From NCBI RefSeq assembly GCF_021538615.1, contig NZ_JAJHIZ010000003.1:2294001-2358000 (forward strand): a DNA stretch of 64,000 nt, given 5' to 3'. The stretch's first letter is position 1. Each line of letters starts with the position of its first letter. Below the pieces are notes generated by a model that had not been told where the DNA came from, did not search any database, and was given only the letters and a program-made list of their open reading frames with translations. Of the stretch, positions 24,750 through 32,587 are shown one piece after another. A program made the position numbers and the translations under genes. This DNA comes from Niabella agricola. GTDB lineage: Bacteria; Bacteroidota; Bacteroidia; Chitinophagales; Chitinophagaceae.

Positions 24750-27227
24750 TTATTTAGGACCTCCCTGGCCGGGTGCACCACTGGTACCGCCACTGTCGCC
24801 GGCACGGTTCTTTTCTTCATCCAGACCGGTTTTACGCTGGCGTGCCGATTTAATCTGAGCGCTGCCAAAGCGGTAGGTGAAGTTTACTTTAAACTGACGG
24901 CTTTCCCAATTGGCGCCTACACGGGTAAACTGCCCGGCATAGTCGCTAGTACCACGGAACCGCATGGTTTTGAAAATATCACTTACAGAACCTTTAAGCG
25001 TACCCTTGCCTTTCATAATCGTTTTTTGCAACCCGGCATCCACAAATCCCATGGCCTTTCCTTTAAACGCACCTTGCCAGATAAACGGAGAAATATACAG
25101 CGTGCTTAACTCGGCCGTCCAGGTTTTGGCAAACCGCAGCGTGCTCTGGGTAAACAGGTTGGCTGCAAAAGCATCTGTATTGATCACCCGGCTTCCACCG
25201 CCAAAATCGGCCTTGAATTTGGAATAGTTCGAACTAAGATTGGTAAACAAACTATACGACTTGTAGCTGAACGGATAGCTGATGTTCAGGCTGATCACAT
25301 CCTGCGACGCCAGGTTTTTGGTAGTTTGGAAGGATTTGGAGCCATCCGTTACATCCACAAGCTGTGCAAACATGTCCTTTATATGACTATAATTTAAGGT
25401 GGTGTTGAGTTTGAACTTATACGTATGCGTAATACCAAAGCTATTGGTATATTGCGGTGTCAACTGCGTATTCCCCTTCATATATGTATAATCGTTCAAC
25501 GCAAACTCAAAAGGATTCAGCAAGCTATAGTTGGGCCGGTCGATCCTGCGGCTGTAGGTAAAGTTCCACTGGCTCATCGGGTTCTTGTTAATGGTGATGG
25601 CCGCGCTGGGGAACAGATCGGTATAATTCCTTTTCAGGGTTGAATCGTAGTTATCATACCGGCTGGACCCTGAATTCCATACCAGCCCGGTAGAACGCCC
25701 CTCGGAATTGGTATTCTCCACACGTAAACCCGCCTGGATCAAAAACCCTTTGAACTGGCGGTTATAATTTACATACCCGGCATTAATGTTTTCCTTATAA
25801 TCGAATTTATTACTGTTGTTCAGGTCTGGCTGCTCCGTTGGCCCGTTGTTATCAAACCGCTGAAAATCGTTATTGGTATTCACCCATCCCAGTTTAAAAC
25901 CATAACCCAGGGTTCCTTTCAGGAACCGTTGCTGGTAATCGGTTTTGATGGAGTAGATATCAATACCGGTAGGCGTATACATCCGGTAGAGGTTCTTCTT
26001 CAAAATGGTGGACTCATCCGCAGCATAATAAATATTCGAGATCCGCTGGTTGTTCTTATTGTCAAAACGCGCGTAATCCAGGTCGATATTCAATTCATGG
26101 CCCGAAGTATCGGCATATTTGTAGTTTGCATTCAGGTTATAGTTATCCCGGTTACCCTTGGTAATGGTATTGGCCTGCAGGATCCGGTCTACGATGCCGG
26201 TATTCTTGGGCGTGATCGGCATGGGGCCGTTGCTGTTGAACCCGTCGTCATTTAAGGTAGCATTTCCCATTACGCCCACCGTGCTTTTACTATTGATGTA
26301 ATAATCTACCCCCGCCTTTATATTATGACTTTTACGGTCGATGACCATATTGGTGCGCTGATCAAACAAGGTATCGGCCACATCCCGGTTCAGGGTAAGG
26401 ACATTATTGTTCAGGCCCTGGCTGTAGTTGTAATTACCATAGGCATTGAATTTCTTGCCCCGGTGGTTCAGCGATAATCCGCCGTTGTATTTGCTGAAAA
26501 CCCCAACATTGTATCCCGCCGTAAGCGTTCCGTTGGTGCCCAGCGACTTGTCCTTTTTCAACCGGATATTGATGATGCCGGCATTACCCGCCGCTTCGTA
26601 TTTGGCGGAAGGATTGGTGATCAGCTCAATGCTTTCAATACTGGTAGATTGTATAGACCGCAGGTAGTTACCCAGTTCCGATCCTTTCAGCGGGCTGGGT
26701 TTACCGTCGATATACACTTCCACCCCGTTCTTACCGGCCATGCTGATGTTATCGTCCTTATCCACCATTACACCGGGAGATCTTCTTAAGAGGTCGATGC
26801 CGTCGTTCCCGGTGGCGTTTACGGTTCCTTCCACGTTTACGATCATCTTATCGGCCTTTACCTCAACCAGCGGTCTGCGGGAGGTTACTGTTACACCCGT
26901 AAGCTGGGTTCCGCTTTTCTCCAGTGTGATGGGATCCAGCTTCAGATCTGCACCCTTGTAGTCAAATGCCGCAGAATAGGCCGAAGCATATCCTACGCTG
27001 GTAGCCATTACCAGGTAGCGACCGCTGCCGATGGATTCAAACTGATATCCTCCGTTGGCTTTAGCCGCGTTTAACTTTACAATGGATGAGTCTTTTGCAT
27101 TTAACAAAGAAACCGTTGCTTTTTCTGCCGGCTTTCCCGTATCATCTTTTACGTTTCCCGAAATCGTCTGTGCCTGTACCGTTGCCTGAAATAAAAATAG
27201 TAGTGCCGGTGCTAATAGTAGTTTCAT
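24750..27227 (-). CDS. Outer-membrane beta-barrel family protein with carboxypeptidase-regulatory-like domain
   Basis: 825 aa. Signal peptide KLLLAPALLFLFQATVQAQ. Residues 20-105 are a CarboxypepD_reg-like domain (ISGNVKDDTGKPAEKATVSLLNAKDSS). A plug follows with GVTVTSRRPLVEVKADKMIVNVEG, DLLRRSPGVMVDKDDNISMAGK and VEVYIDGKPSPLKG. The rest is a barrel of the outer-membrane barrel-3 family, with SYPFSYKSYSLFTNLSSNYS and a closing TYRFGSAQIK. Such proteins are related to TonB-dependent receptors but lack an evident TonB box. It is paralogous to the gene upstream at 27614-30053, about 390 bp away. Substrate unknown. Confidence 0.88.
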   Translation of the reverse strand: MKLLLAPALLFLFQATVQAQTISGNVKDDTGKPAEKATVSLLNAKDSSIVKLNAAKANGGYQFESIGSGRYLVMATSVGYASAYSAAFDYKGADLKLDPITLEKSGTQLTGVTVTSRRPLVEVKADKMIVNVEGTVNATGNDGIDLLRRSPGVMVDKDDNISMAGKNGVEVYIDGKPSPLKGSELGNYLRSIQSTSIESIELITNPSAKYEAAGNAGIINIRLKKDKSLGTNGTLTAGYNVGVFSKYNGGLSLNHRGKKFNAYGNYNYSQGLNNNVLTLNRDVADTLFDQRTNMVIDRKSHNIKAGVDYYINSKSTVGVMGNATLNDDGFNSNGPMPITPKNTGIVDRILQANTITKGNRDNYNLNANYKYADTSGHELNIDLDYARFDNKNNQRISNIYYAADESTILKKNLYRMYTPTGIDIYSIKTDYQQRFLKGTLGYGFKLGWVNTNNDFQRFDNNGPTEQPDLNNSNKFDYKENINAGYVNYNRQFKGFLIQAGLRVENTNSEGRSTGLVWNSGSSRYDNYDSTLKRNYTDLFPSAAITINKNPMSQWNFTYSRRIDRPNYSLLNPFEFALNDYTYMKGNTQLTPQYTNSFGITHTYKFKLNTTLNYSHIKDMFAQLVDVTDGSKSFQTTKNLASQDVISLNISYPFSYKSYSLFTNLSSNYSKFKADFGGGSRVINTDAFAANLFTQSTLRFAKTWTAELSTLYISPFIWQGAFKGKAMGFVDAGLQKTIMKGKGTLKGSVSDIFKTMRFRGTSDYAGQFTRVGANWESRQFKVNFTYRFGSAQIKSARQRKTGLDEEKNRAGDSGGTSGAPGQGGPK

Positions 27228-27509
27228 TAGTTTGTTTTTTATGTTTTTTGTACCCTGTTCGAATGCCGCATGTATTTATTTCCGGTGTGAGAAAAAATCA
27301 TTATGCATTGTTCTAAGTAGTTTGTAGTTTATTTTTTGAAGCAGCAAACTTATGCTGAAAATCTCAACCAGAGAACAGGATGCCGCTTAATGGCAAAAAA
27401 ACTCCTCCGAACGGTATTTTTAGCCGGACAAGCTGCCGGCCGTTGCAACCTGCAGCTATTTTAATGAACACCACCGGATCAATCAAAGAAGCTAAGGACT
27501 TTATAAAAA
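27228..27509. other. Intergenic region upstream of the first barrel gene
   Basis: About 280 bp holding the promoter of the gene at 24750-27227, directly after the terminator of the paralogue. The region is AT-rich near the gene, with no exact TAnnTTTG match. Nothing else is recognised. Confidence 0.4.
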
Positions 27510-27534
27510 AAGCGGACCTCCGGTAGGTCCGCTT
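27510..27534 (-). terminator. Terminator of the second barrel protein gene
   Basis: AAGCGGACCT (27510-27519) / AGGTCCGCTT (27525-27534), a 10-bp perfect stem with loop CCGGT, followed on the minus strand by seven T. It lies about 80 bp after the stop at 27614, separating the two paralogues transcriptionally. Confidence 0.85.
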
Positions 27535-27613
27535 CCACGATCATCGTTAATTATATTAAATATGGGATGCCTTGCACGGGGCAAACCGTTTGCGGCCTGT
27601 TTTTTTACCAGCC

Positions 27614-30053
27614 TTATCCGCCTCCGCTTTTTACGCGGTTTTGTTCATCATCTGCACCACCGGTACGGCGACGGGCCGGTTTAATATTGCCTTTGCCAAA
27701 CTTATAGGTAAACGAGATATTATACTGCCGGTTGTCCCTGCGGCGGTCGTTTGCCACACTCAGGTCCACATCCGCATATCGGGAATAACCGCTGAAGTTA
27801 CTGGTGCGCAGTAAATCCCTCACCCCAATTTTGAGCGATCCGTTTTTATTAAACAACTGTTTCGCCAATGCGATATTCATGGCGCCCATAGAATGCGCAA
27901 TCAATAAGCCTTCAGAAGGGCTGGAGCTATACCAGCCGCCTAGTTCAGCGGTCCATGTTTTTGCAAAAGTGAAGCTGTTGGTCATATTGGCATCCACATT
28001 GTTTACATTCAGTGTAACCGGAACATTCTTGGTTCCGTCGGTATATAAGCCCTTATATTGATTATTGAACACACCGCTGTAGAGGCTCAGGTTCCACCAT
28101 TTAAACAACTGCTTATTGGCTGAAACCGAAAAACCCCATTGTTTGCGCTTGCTGAAATTTTCGGTGGTTTGAAAAGCTGTTTTCTTTTCGGTGTTCTGTT
28201 TAATGAGTTGGGTAATAATATTATTGGTTTGCGTATGACTTACCGTAAATGTAAGAAAACGATTAAAGGTGTGGCTTACCTCCACCCGGTTAGAAAATTC
28301 CGGCTGCAGGTAGGGGTTCCCCTGGCCGTATGTAAGCGAGTCCAGGAAGAAAACAAAGGGATTCAGGTCGTCGTAATCGGGCCTCCGGATGCGGCGGCTA
28401 TAGGCCACGCTTAACTGGTTTTTATCATTAAAGCTATATACCGCACCCACATTTGGGAACAGGTTGGTATAGTTCCGCTTGAAGCTGCTGTCGATGGTTA
28501 CCTGTGTGCCTTTGGCATTGGTATTCTCTACCCGCAGCCCCCCGGTAAATTCCCATTTTTTAATAGTGGCCGTTACGATCGCATAAGCCGCATTGATGTT
28601 CTCTTTGTAAATAAAGTGATTGGTGCGCTGTTTGTCCTGGTACCAGCCGGTACTGGTATCCCGCCGGTACAATACATTATTATCCGTATTTACAAAACTG
28701 CTTTTAATTCCTGTTTCCAGCTTCAGGTTCTTATTAAAAGGATGTACGTAATCCATTTTACCACTGTATATATGAATGACGGAGGGAAAATCACCATTGA
28801 GCAATACCGTATTGCCCCGTTTGCTGTTATCCGGATTGTAAACATTGGTGGTTAAAGCATTGCTGCCCCGGTTTTCATAATAGCCCTGGTCCAGATCCAC
28901 CGAAAACTCACGCCCGGCTGAATCAAAACTGTGCTTGTAATTCAGATTGGTATTGATGTTCCTCGACTTATTGGAATTAAAGGCATCCGAAATAAGGGTT
29001 GTATTGATGGCGCCGTCTACATCACGAAGGTTGGACGCGCTTTGCTGCCAGTTTTTCCAGGGGTTGATATTGCCTGTAACCACAACTCCTGCCACGTCTT
29101 TATCGGTAAAATTATAATCGAAACCCAACTTCCCGTTGTGCCATTGGCTTTTATTATGCCGGTCCGTGGTCTGATCGGAAGACCCGGAAAATGTTCCATC
29201 CTTATAAAAGTTACGATGAATGGTTAAGGTGCCCAGCCCTTCCCATACACCACCGTTATAGGTTCCAAATACATTGATCTTATTGTTCCGGTAATTAAAA
29301 TTGGCCCCGCCATTGTATTTGGGATAAAAACCCTGGGCATAGTTGAGGTTCACGTTTCCGTTCATGCCTTTGACCACTCCTTTTTTGGTTTTGATATTGA
29401 TTACCCCCGCTCCACCAGCAGCATCGTACTTAGCTGGAGGATTCGTCATGATCTCGATCTGATCCAGCCCGCTGGCCTGGATGCTTTTTAAAAATGCAGC
29501 CAGTTGTGTTCCGTTCAGATAAGTTTGTTTGCCATCGATTAATATCAGCACACCGGATTTTCCCTTAAGACTTACATTACCATCTGCATCTACCGAAATA
29601 CCGGGTGACTTTTCGAGTATCTCCAAAACATTCAGCCCGGCATTGGTGGGCGAAGCATCCACATTCACAACGGTTTTCCCGGCTTTTACCTCAAAAGGCG
29701 GCTTTTTTGAAGTAACCACCACTCCGGTCAATTGTGTATTTGCTTTTTCCAGGATGATCGCATTTACCGTAGCCTCCTTATCGTTAACGACTACCGGCGC
29801 CGAATAACTTTTTGTGTACCCAACATTTGAAGCCATTACCAGGTAGGTTCCTACGTTCAGTTGGTTAAACCGGTATTTCCCGGTTTTATCCGCAGCCGTC
29901 AGCATTTGTACAGAGGAATCTTTTGCATTTAAAAGGGTAACAGAAGCTTTTTCTAATGGTTTTTCATCAGGACCGGTTACACTTCCGGAAATGCTTTGCG
30001 CCTGAGCCCCCACACTCCATAAAAAAAAAACCGGCGATCATTAGCTTTTTCAT
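27614..30053 (-). CDS. Outer-membrane beta-barrel family protein, signal peptide out of frame across a 10-base homopolymer
   Basis: The main frame codes 799 aa from GTG 30013: CarboxypepD_reg-like domain (ISGSVTGPDEKPLEKASVTLLNAKDSS), plug (NVLEILEKSPGISVDADG, VLILIDGKQTYLNG) and barrel ending YKFGKGNIK. A barrel protein needs a signal peptide, but this frame has none. ATG 30053 reads KKLMIAGFFFM and then leaves frame at ten A residues (30021-30030; T10 in the sense strand). With nine, it would read KKLMIAGFFLWSVGAQAQ directly into the domain. The paralogue downstream has an intact signal. The feature is given from ATG 30053 and assumes a one-base shift. Sequencing error, phase variation or a null allele are all possible. 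Confidence 0.8.
30021..30030. repeat. Mononucleotide tract A10 in a signal-peptide coding region
   Basis: Ten consecutive A on the plus strand (T10 in the sense strand of the barrel gene). A one-base contraction restores a complete signal peptide in frame with the 799-codon barrel frame. Tracts of this length are prone to slipped-strand mispairing. Confidence 0.9.
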
Positions 30054-30073
30054 ATTTATCTCATTATTTGCTA

Positions 30074-30081
30074 CAAAACTA
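30074..30081 (-). promoter_or_regulatory. Candidate -7 box (TAGTTTTG) of the second barrel gene
   Basis: Minus-strand TAGTTTTG fits TAnnTTTG, 20 bp before ATG 30053. This supports transcription starting upstream of 30053 and so translation from that ATG rather than GTG 30013. The -33 element is weak. Confidence 0.4.
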
Positions 30082-30366
30082 TAGTTCCGGCTTCCTCCAG
30101 ACCAGCGTCTGCCGGTAAATGGGGTAAAGCGCCCGTTAATTGTGATAAAATGCCATTCGAATGGATTGGGTCCATGTTCCCTATGTACAATTCAGGCGGT
30201 GAACGGTAAACCGGAGCTGCTATATCCTGATATAAATCGTGCAGTATCGGGAAATGTTACACAGCTTTTTGCTGTTTATAAGAAAATGAGCACTCCCTTA
30301 AAATTTATTCCTATAAAAATGGAATATTGGGTTCCTTTACTCATATTTGTACTCAAAAATATTGTT
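30082..30366. other. Divergent intergenic region upstream of gcvH
   Basis: About 285 bp. The gcvH frame stays open upstream to 30142, but the residues encoded there do not belong to GcvH. No conserved element or exact promoter consensus is recognised; CATATTTG just before gcvH is one base off the -7 consensus. Confidence 0.4.
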
Positions 30367-30744
30367 ATGAGTTATCCTGAAACCTTGCGTTATACCAAAG
30401 ATCATGAATGGATCAGCCTTGATGGCGATGTGGCCACTATTGGCATTACTGATTTTGCACAAAGAGAACTGGGCGACATCGTTTATGTAGAGGTAGAAAC
30501 CATTGGCTCCTCCTTGAAAGCCGGTGATGTTTTTGGAACCGTGGAAGCGGTAAAGACGGTTTCGGATCTTTTCCTGCCGGTTGACGGAGAAGTGCTGGAA
30601 TTGAATGAGGCCCTTGGAAACGCCCCCGAACTGGTGAATACAGACCCTTATGGTGACGGCTGGATGATTAAAATGAAGGTTTCCAATCCGGCCGATGTGG
30701 CCACATTGCTGGATGCCGCCGGATACCAGGCCCTGGTAGGTTAG
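30367..30744 (+). CDS. gcvH: Glycine cleavage system H protein
   Basis: 125 aa from ATG 30367, matching the usual family length. SYPETLRYTKDHEWISLDGD begins the protein; the lipoylation site is Lys 63 in GTVEAVKTVSDLFLP; the end DGWMIKMKVSNPADV is typical. Lipoyl-GcvH shuttles the aminomethyl group of glycine between the P and T proteins. The P, T and L genes are not adjacent. A vanZ-like gene follows about 100 bp later. Confidence 0.95.
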   Translation: MSYPETLRYTKDHEWISLDGDVATIGITDFAQRELGDIVYVEVETIGSSLKAGDVFGTVEAVKTVSDLFLPVDGEVLELNEALGNAPELVNTDPYGDGWMIKMKVSNPADVATLLDAAGYQALVG

Positions 30745-30847
30745 GAAAATCCTTATAAAAAAACAAATTGAGATTCAATAAATTTTTACAGCCATTCACT
30801 TTGTGTGATTGGCTTTTTTGTTTCCGATCCTTAAAATACTATTGTTA

Positions 30848-31261
30848 ATGAAAACAGGCTATGTATTAGCGGGTGCTTTTTTATATTCAATACTAACCAT
30901 CGTGTTGCTGACGCTTCCGGGATCTGCATTCCCCCAGGAAGACTTTTTCAGCACGATCTATCTTGATAAATGGATCCATATCGGCATGTTCTCCATACTG
31001 GTATTAATCTGGAGTTTCTGGCTGATGAAAAGAAAAGGACCTGGCCAAAAATTATTCATGCCTTTTTTGCAGATCTGCGTCGGCGCGCTGGCCTATGGCG
31101 TTGCTATGGAATACGTTCAAAAATGGTATGTTCCCAACCGGTCCTTTGATACAGGTGATATTATTGCAGATGGAGTTGGAGCAATAATGGGTTTATTAGC
31201 AGCAGTTTACTTATATAAAAAAATAGACCCCTGTGGAAACAGGGGTCGCAACCAAAACTAA
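30848..31261 (+). CDS. VanZ-like membrane protein
   Basis: 137 aa from ATG 30848. Four hydrophobic segments: residues about 6-24, 42-60, 72-92 and 110-128. DKWIHIGMFS and the later SFDTGDIIADGVGAIMG are the conserved VanZ-family elements. Function in most bacteria is unknown; in enterococci VanZ gives teicoplanin resistance. The last codons overlap a 9-bp perfect hairpin (31226-31247), so the C-terminal sequence DPCGNRGRNQN may be an extension into a regulatory or terminator element. Confidence 0.85.
   Translation: MKTGYVLAGAFLYSILTIVLLTLPGSAFPQEDFFSTIYLDKWIHIGMFSILVLIWSFWLMKRKGPGQKLFMPFLQICVGALAYGVAMEYVQKWYVPNRSFDTGDIIADGVGAIMGLLAAVYLYKKIDPCGNRGRNQN
31226..31247 (+). terminator. Perfect hairpin overlapping the 3' end of the vanZ-like gene
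   Basis: GACCCCTGT (31226-31234) / ACAGGGGTC (31239-31247) with loop GGAA. It lies inside the last codons of the vanZ-like gene, 20 bp before a possible 18-codon frame. No T-run follows (GCAACCAAAACTAAC), so it may be an attenuator-like or leader structure rather than a terminator. Confidence 0.5.
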
Positions 31262-31267
31262 CTGCTT

Positions 31268-31324
31268 ATGAGAAAATTGACTATCTTTTTTAAAACTTCT
31301 TATTTGTTGTTCTTAATGATATAA
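31268..31324 (+). CDS. Possible 18-residue hydrophobic peptide
   Basis: ATG 31268 to TAA 31324 encodes MRKLTIFFKTSYLLFLMI, which looks like the start of a signal peptide. It begins 6 bp after the vanZ-like stop and 20 bp after a strong hairpin. It could be a small membrane peptide, a leader, or the remnant of a lost exported-protein gene, since Chitinophagaceae exported proteins often begin this way (recollection, not checked). Confidence 0.3.
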   Translation: MRKLTIFFKTSYLLFLMI

Positions 31325-31451
31325 ACGCAATTTTCTTGCCATTATTACAATCGGTCTGTTAAAAGAATGCTAAACCGATTTTTCAGAAATTTTGCGCGTA
31401 ACAAAGAACGTGTACTAAATACATAAAGCAGAAACTATGCCAAAAATTCAA

Positions 31452-32054
31452 TTATTTGAAAAATCCAGAAATTAAGTTAGCCAGTCCGCCGGACTGCTGG
31501 GATTGCTGATGGGCCTGTGCATTTTGGGTTACCTGGCTGATGATCTGGCCGATATCGATGCCTGCGCCTCCCGGCTGCTGGCCAGAAACCTGGTTTAACA
31601 GTCCCTGGAAATCAAAACCGTCGGCAGCAGCACCACCGCCGGTTAAACTGCCAATCAGGCCGTTCAGGTTAAAGCCGCTATCTTCTGGTGCATTGCTCGC
31701 CGTCCGGTTCACCAAACTGCTGATCACATTCGGGATAAGGTTGCTGGCAACATTATTGGCTGTAGCAGGATTCAGGTTCATTTTGGAAACCAGGCGGCTG
31801 GCCAGATGACCGATCATCATGCTCACCATCGGGTTGTTTAAAATGCCGCCGCTGCCCTGCTGCTGACCGCCACCTGTAAATAAAGAAAGAATGTTTTGAA
31901 GCCCGCCGCCGCTGGCCATATTCTGGAACCCGCTGGTAATGGTGTTTGCGGCTTCCGCCATCACCTGGTTATTGTATTCATTTGGAACATCGGGGTTTTC
32001 AACAACGGATTGCTGTCCGTATTGCTTTACAAGGTTCAGGATTTGATCTAACAT
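31452..32054 (-). CDS. DUF937-like low-complexity protein
   Basis: 200 aa, rich in Gly, Gln, Asn and Ser. The N-terminal half (MLDQILNLVKQYGQQSVVENPDVPNEYN, then ILNNPMVSMMIGHLASRLVSKMNLNP) resembles DUF937/YidB-like domains; repeats such as NLNGLIGSLTGGG, DFQGLLNQVSG and IDIGQIISQVTQNAQ follow. No signal peptide. Function is unknown. It is monocistronic, with a 56-bp gap to the next minus-strand gene. Confidence 0.7.
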   Translation of the reverse strand: MLDQILNLVKQYGQQSVVENPDVPNEYNNQVMAEAANTITSGFQNMASGGGLQNILSLFTGGGQQQGSGGILNNPMVSMMIGHLASRLVSKMNLNPATANNVASNLIPNVISSLVNRTASNAPEDSGFNLNGLIGSLTGGGAAADGFDFQGLLNQVSGQQPGGAGIDIGQIISQVTQNAQAHQQSQQSGGLANLISGFFK

Positions 32055-32110
32055 TTTGTTTTCGTTTTAGGTATAAAAATTTTCTACAAAATAAGATCAA
32101 TACCGGAACA

Positions 32111-32332
32111 TCAGGAATTTTTCTTTTCGTTGCGCCACCACCGGATCCCCAGAAAGGCGATCAGGGCTAAAGGCAGAAAGGCCAGGTAAAGGATCCCTGT
32201 ATTAAACCCTGTGGCAGGTCCGTCGCCCATTTGTTGGGTGGTTTTAGTACAGATGGAGCACTGGGCAAATGTCTGCACCGCCTGAAACAGTGCCAATATA
32301 AAGACTACACCGGGAACTGCAATTTTTTTCAT
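32111..32332 (-). CDS. Small membrane protein with a CSIC motif
   Basis: 73 aa. Signal peptide (KKIAVPGVVFILALFQAVQTFAQ), then CSICTKTTQQMGDGPATGFNTG and one transmembrane helix (ILYLAFLPLALIAFLGIRWW), ending in a basic tail. Mature topology would put the CxxC pair at the extreme N-terminus outside the cytoplasmic membrane. It looks like a conserved Bacteroidota small protein of unknown function; heme, metal or disulfide chemistry is speculation. TACTTTTGC lies 4 bp upstream of the ATG. Confidence 0.75.
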   Translation of the reverse strand: MKKIAVPGVVFILALFQAVQTFAQCSICTKTTQQMGDGPATGFNTGILYLAFLPLALIAFLGIRWWRNEKKNS

Positions 32333-32336
32333 GCTG

Positions 32337-32344
32337 CAAAAGTA
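32337..32344 (-). promoter_or_regulatory. -7 box (TACTTTTG) of the CSIC membrane protein gene
   Basis: Exact TAnnTTTGc match on the minus strand, 4 bp before the ATG. No -33 TTG. Confidence 0.45.
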
Positions 32345-32535
32345 CTTTATTGTTGCGGGGATAGCGCATCATTCAGGCAATTAAACAATAAAGCGTTCAT
32401 AATTGTTCTGGTTTATTGTAATAAATGCCGCCTCCGTTGGGCAACAGGATGCAGGTAATTAGTAATTAAACTGACGGAGTTTAGCTAAACCCAAATAGTT
32501 AGCTGACGGAATTTACATTTATAGACATAAAAAAA

Positions 32536-32567
32536 AATACGCTCCCGGTCAAAACCAAAAGCGTATT
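32536..32567 (-). terminator. Terminator of typA
   Basis: AATACGCT (32536-32543) / AGCGTATT (32560-32567) with a 16-base loop; on the minus strand it leads into nine T. It lies 20 bp after the typA stop. Confidence 0.8.
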
Positions 32568-32587
32568 ACATATTAGATTTCAATATT

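Noticed and set aside
30013..30015. GTG 30013 as the true start of the second barrel gene
   Set aside because: It would give a barrel protein with no export signal, while a one-base change restores a full signal from ATG 30053.
24750..30053. SusC/SusD pair
   Set aside because: Two barrel proteins are present but no SusD-like lipoprotein, and the barrels belong to the smaller barrel-3 type of about 800 residues rather than 1000-residue SusC proteins.
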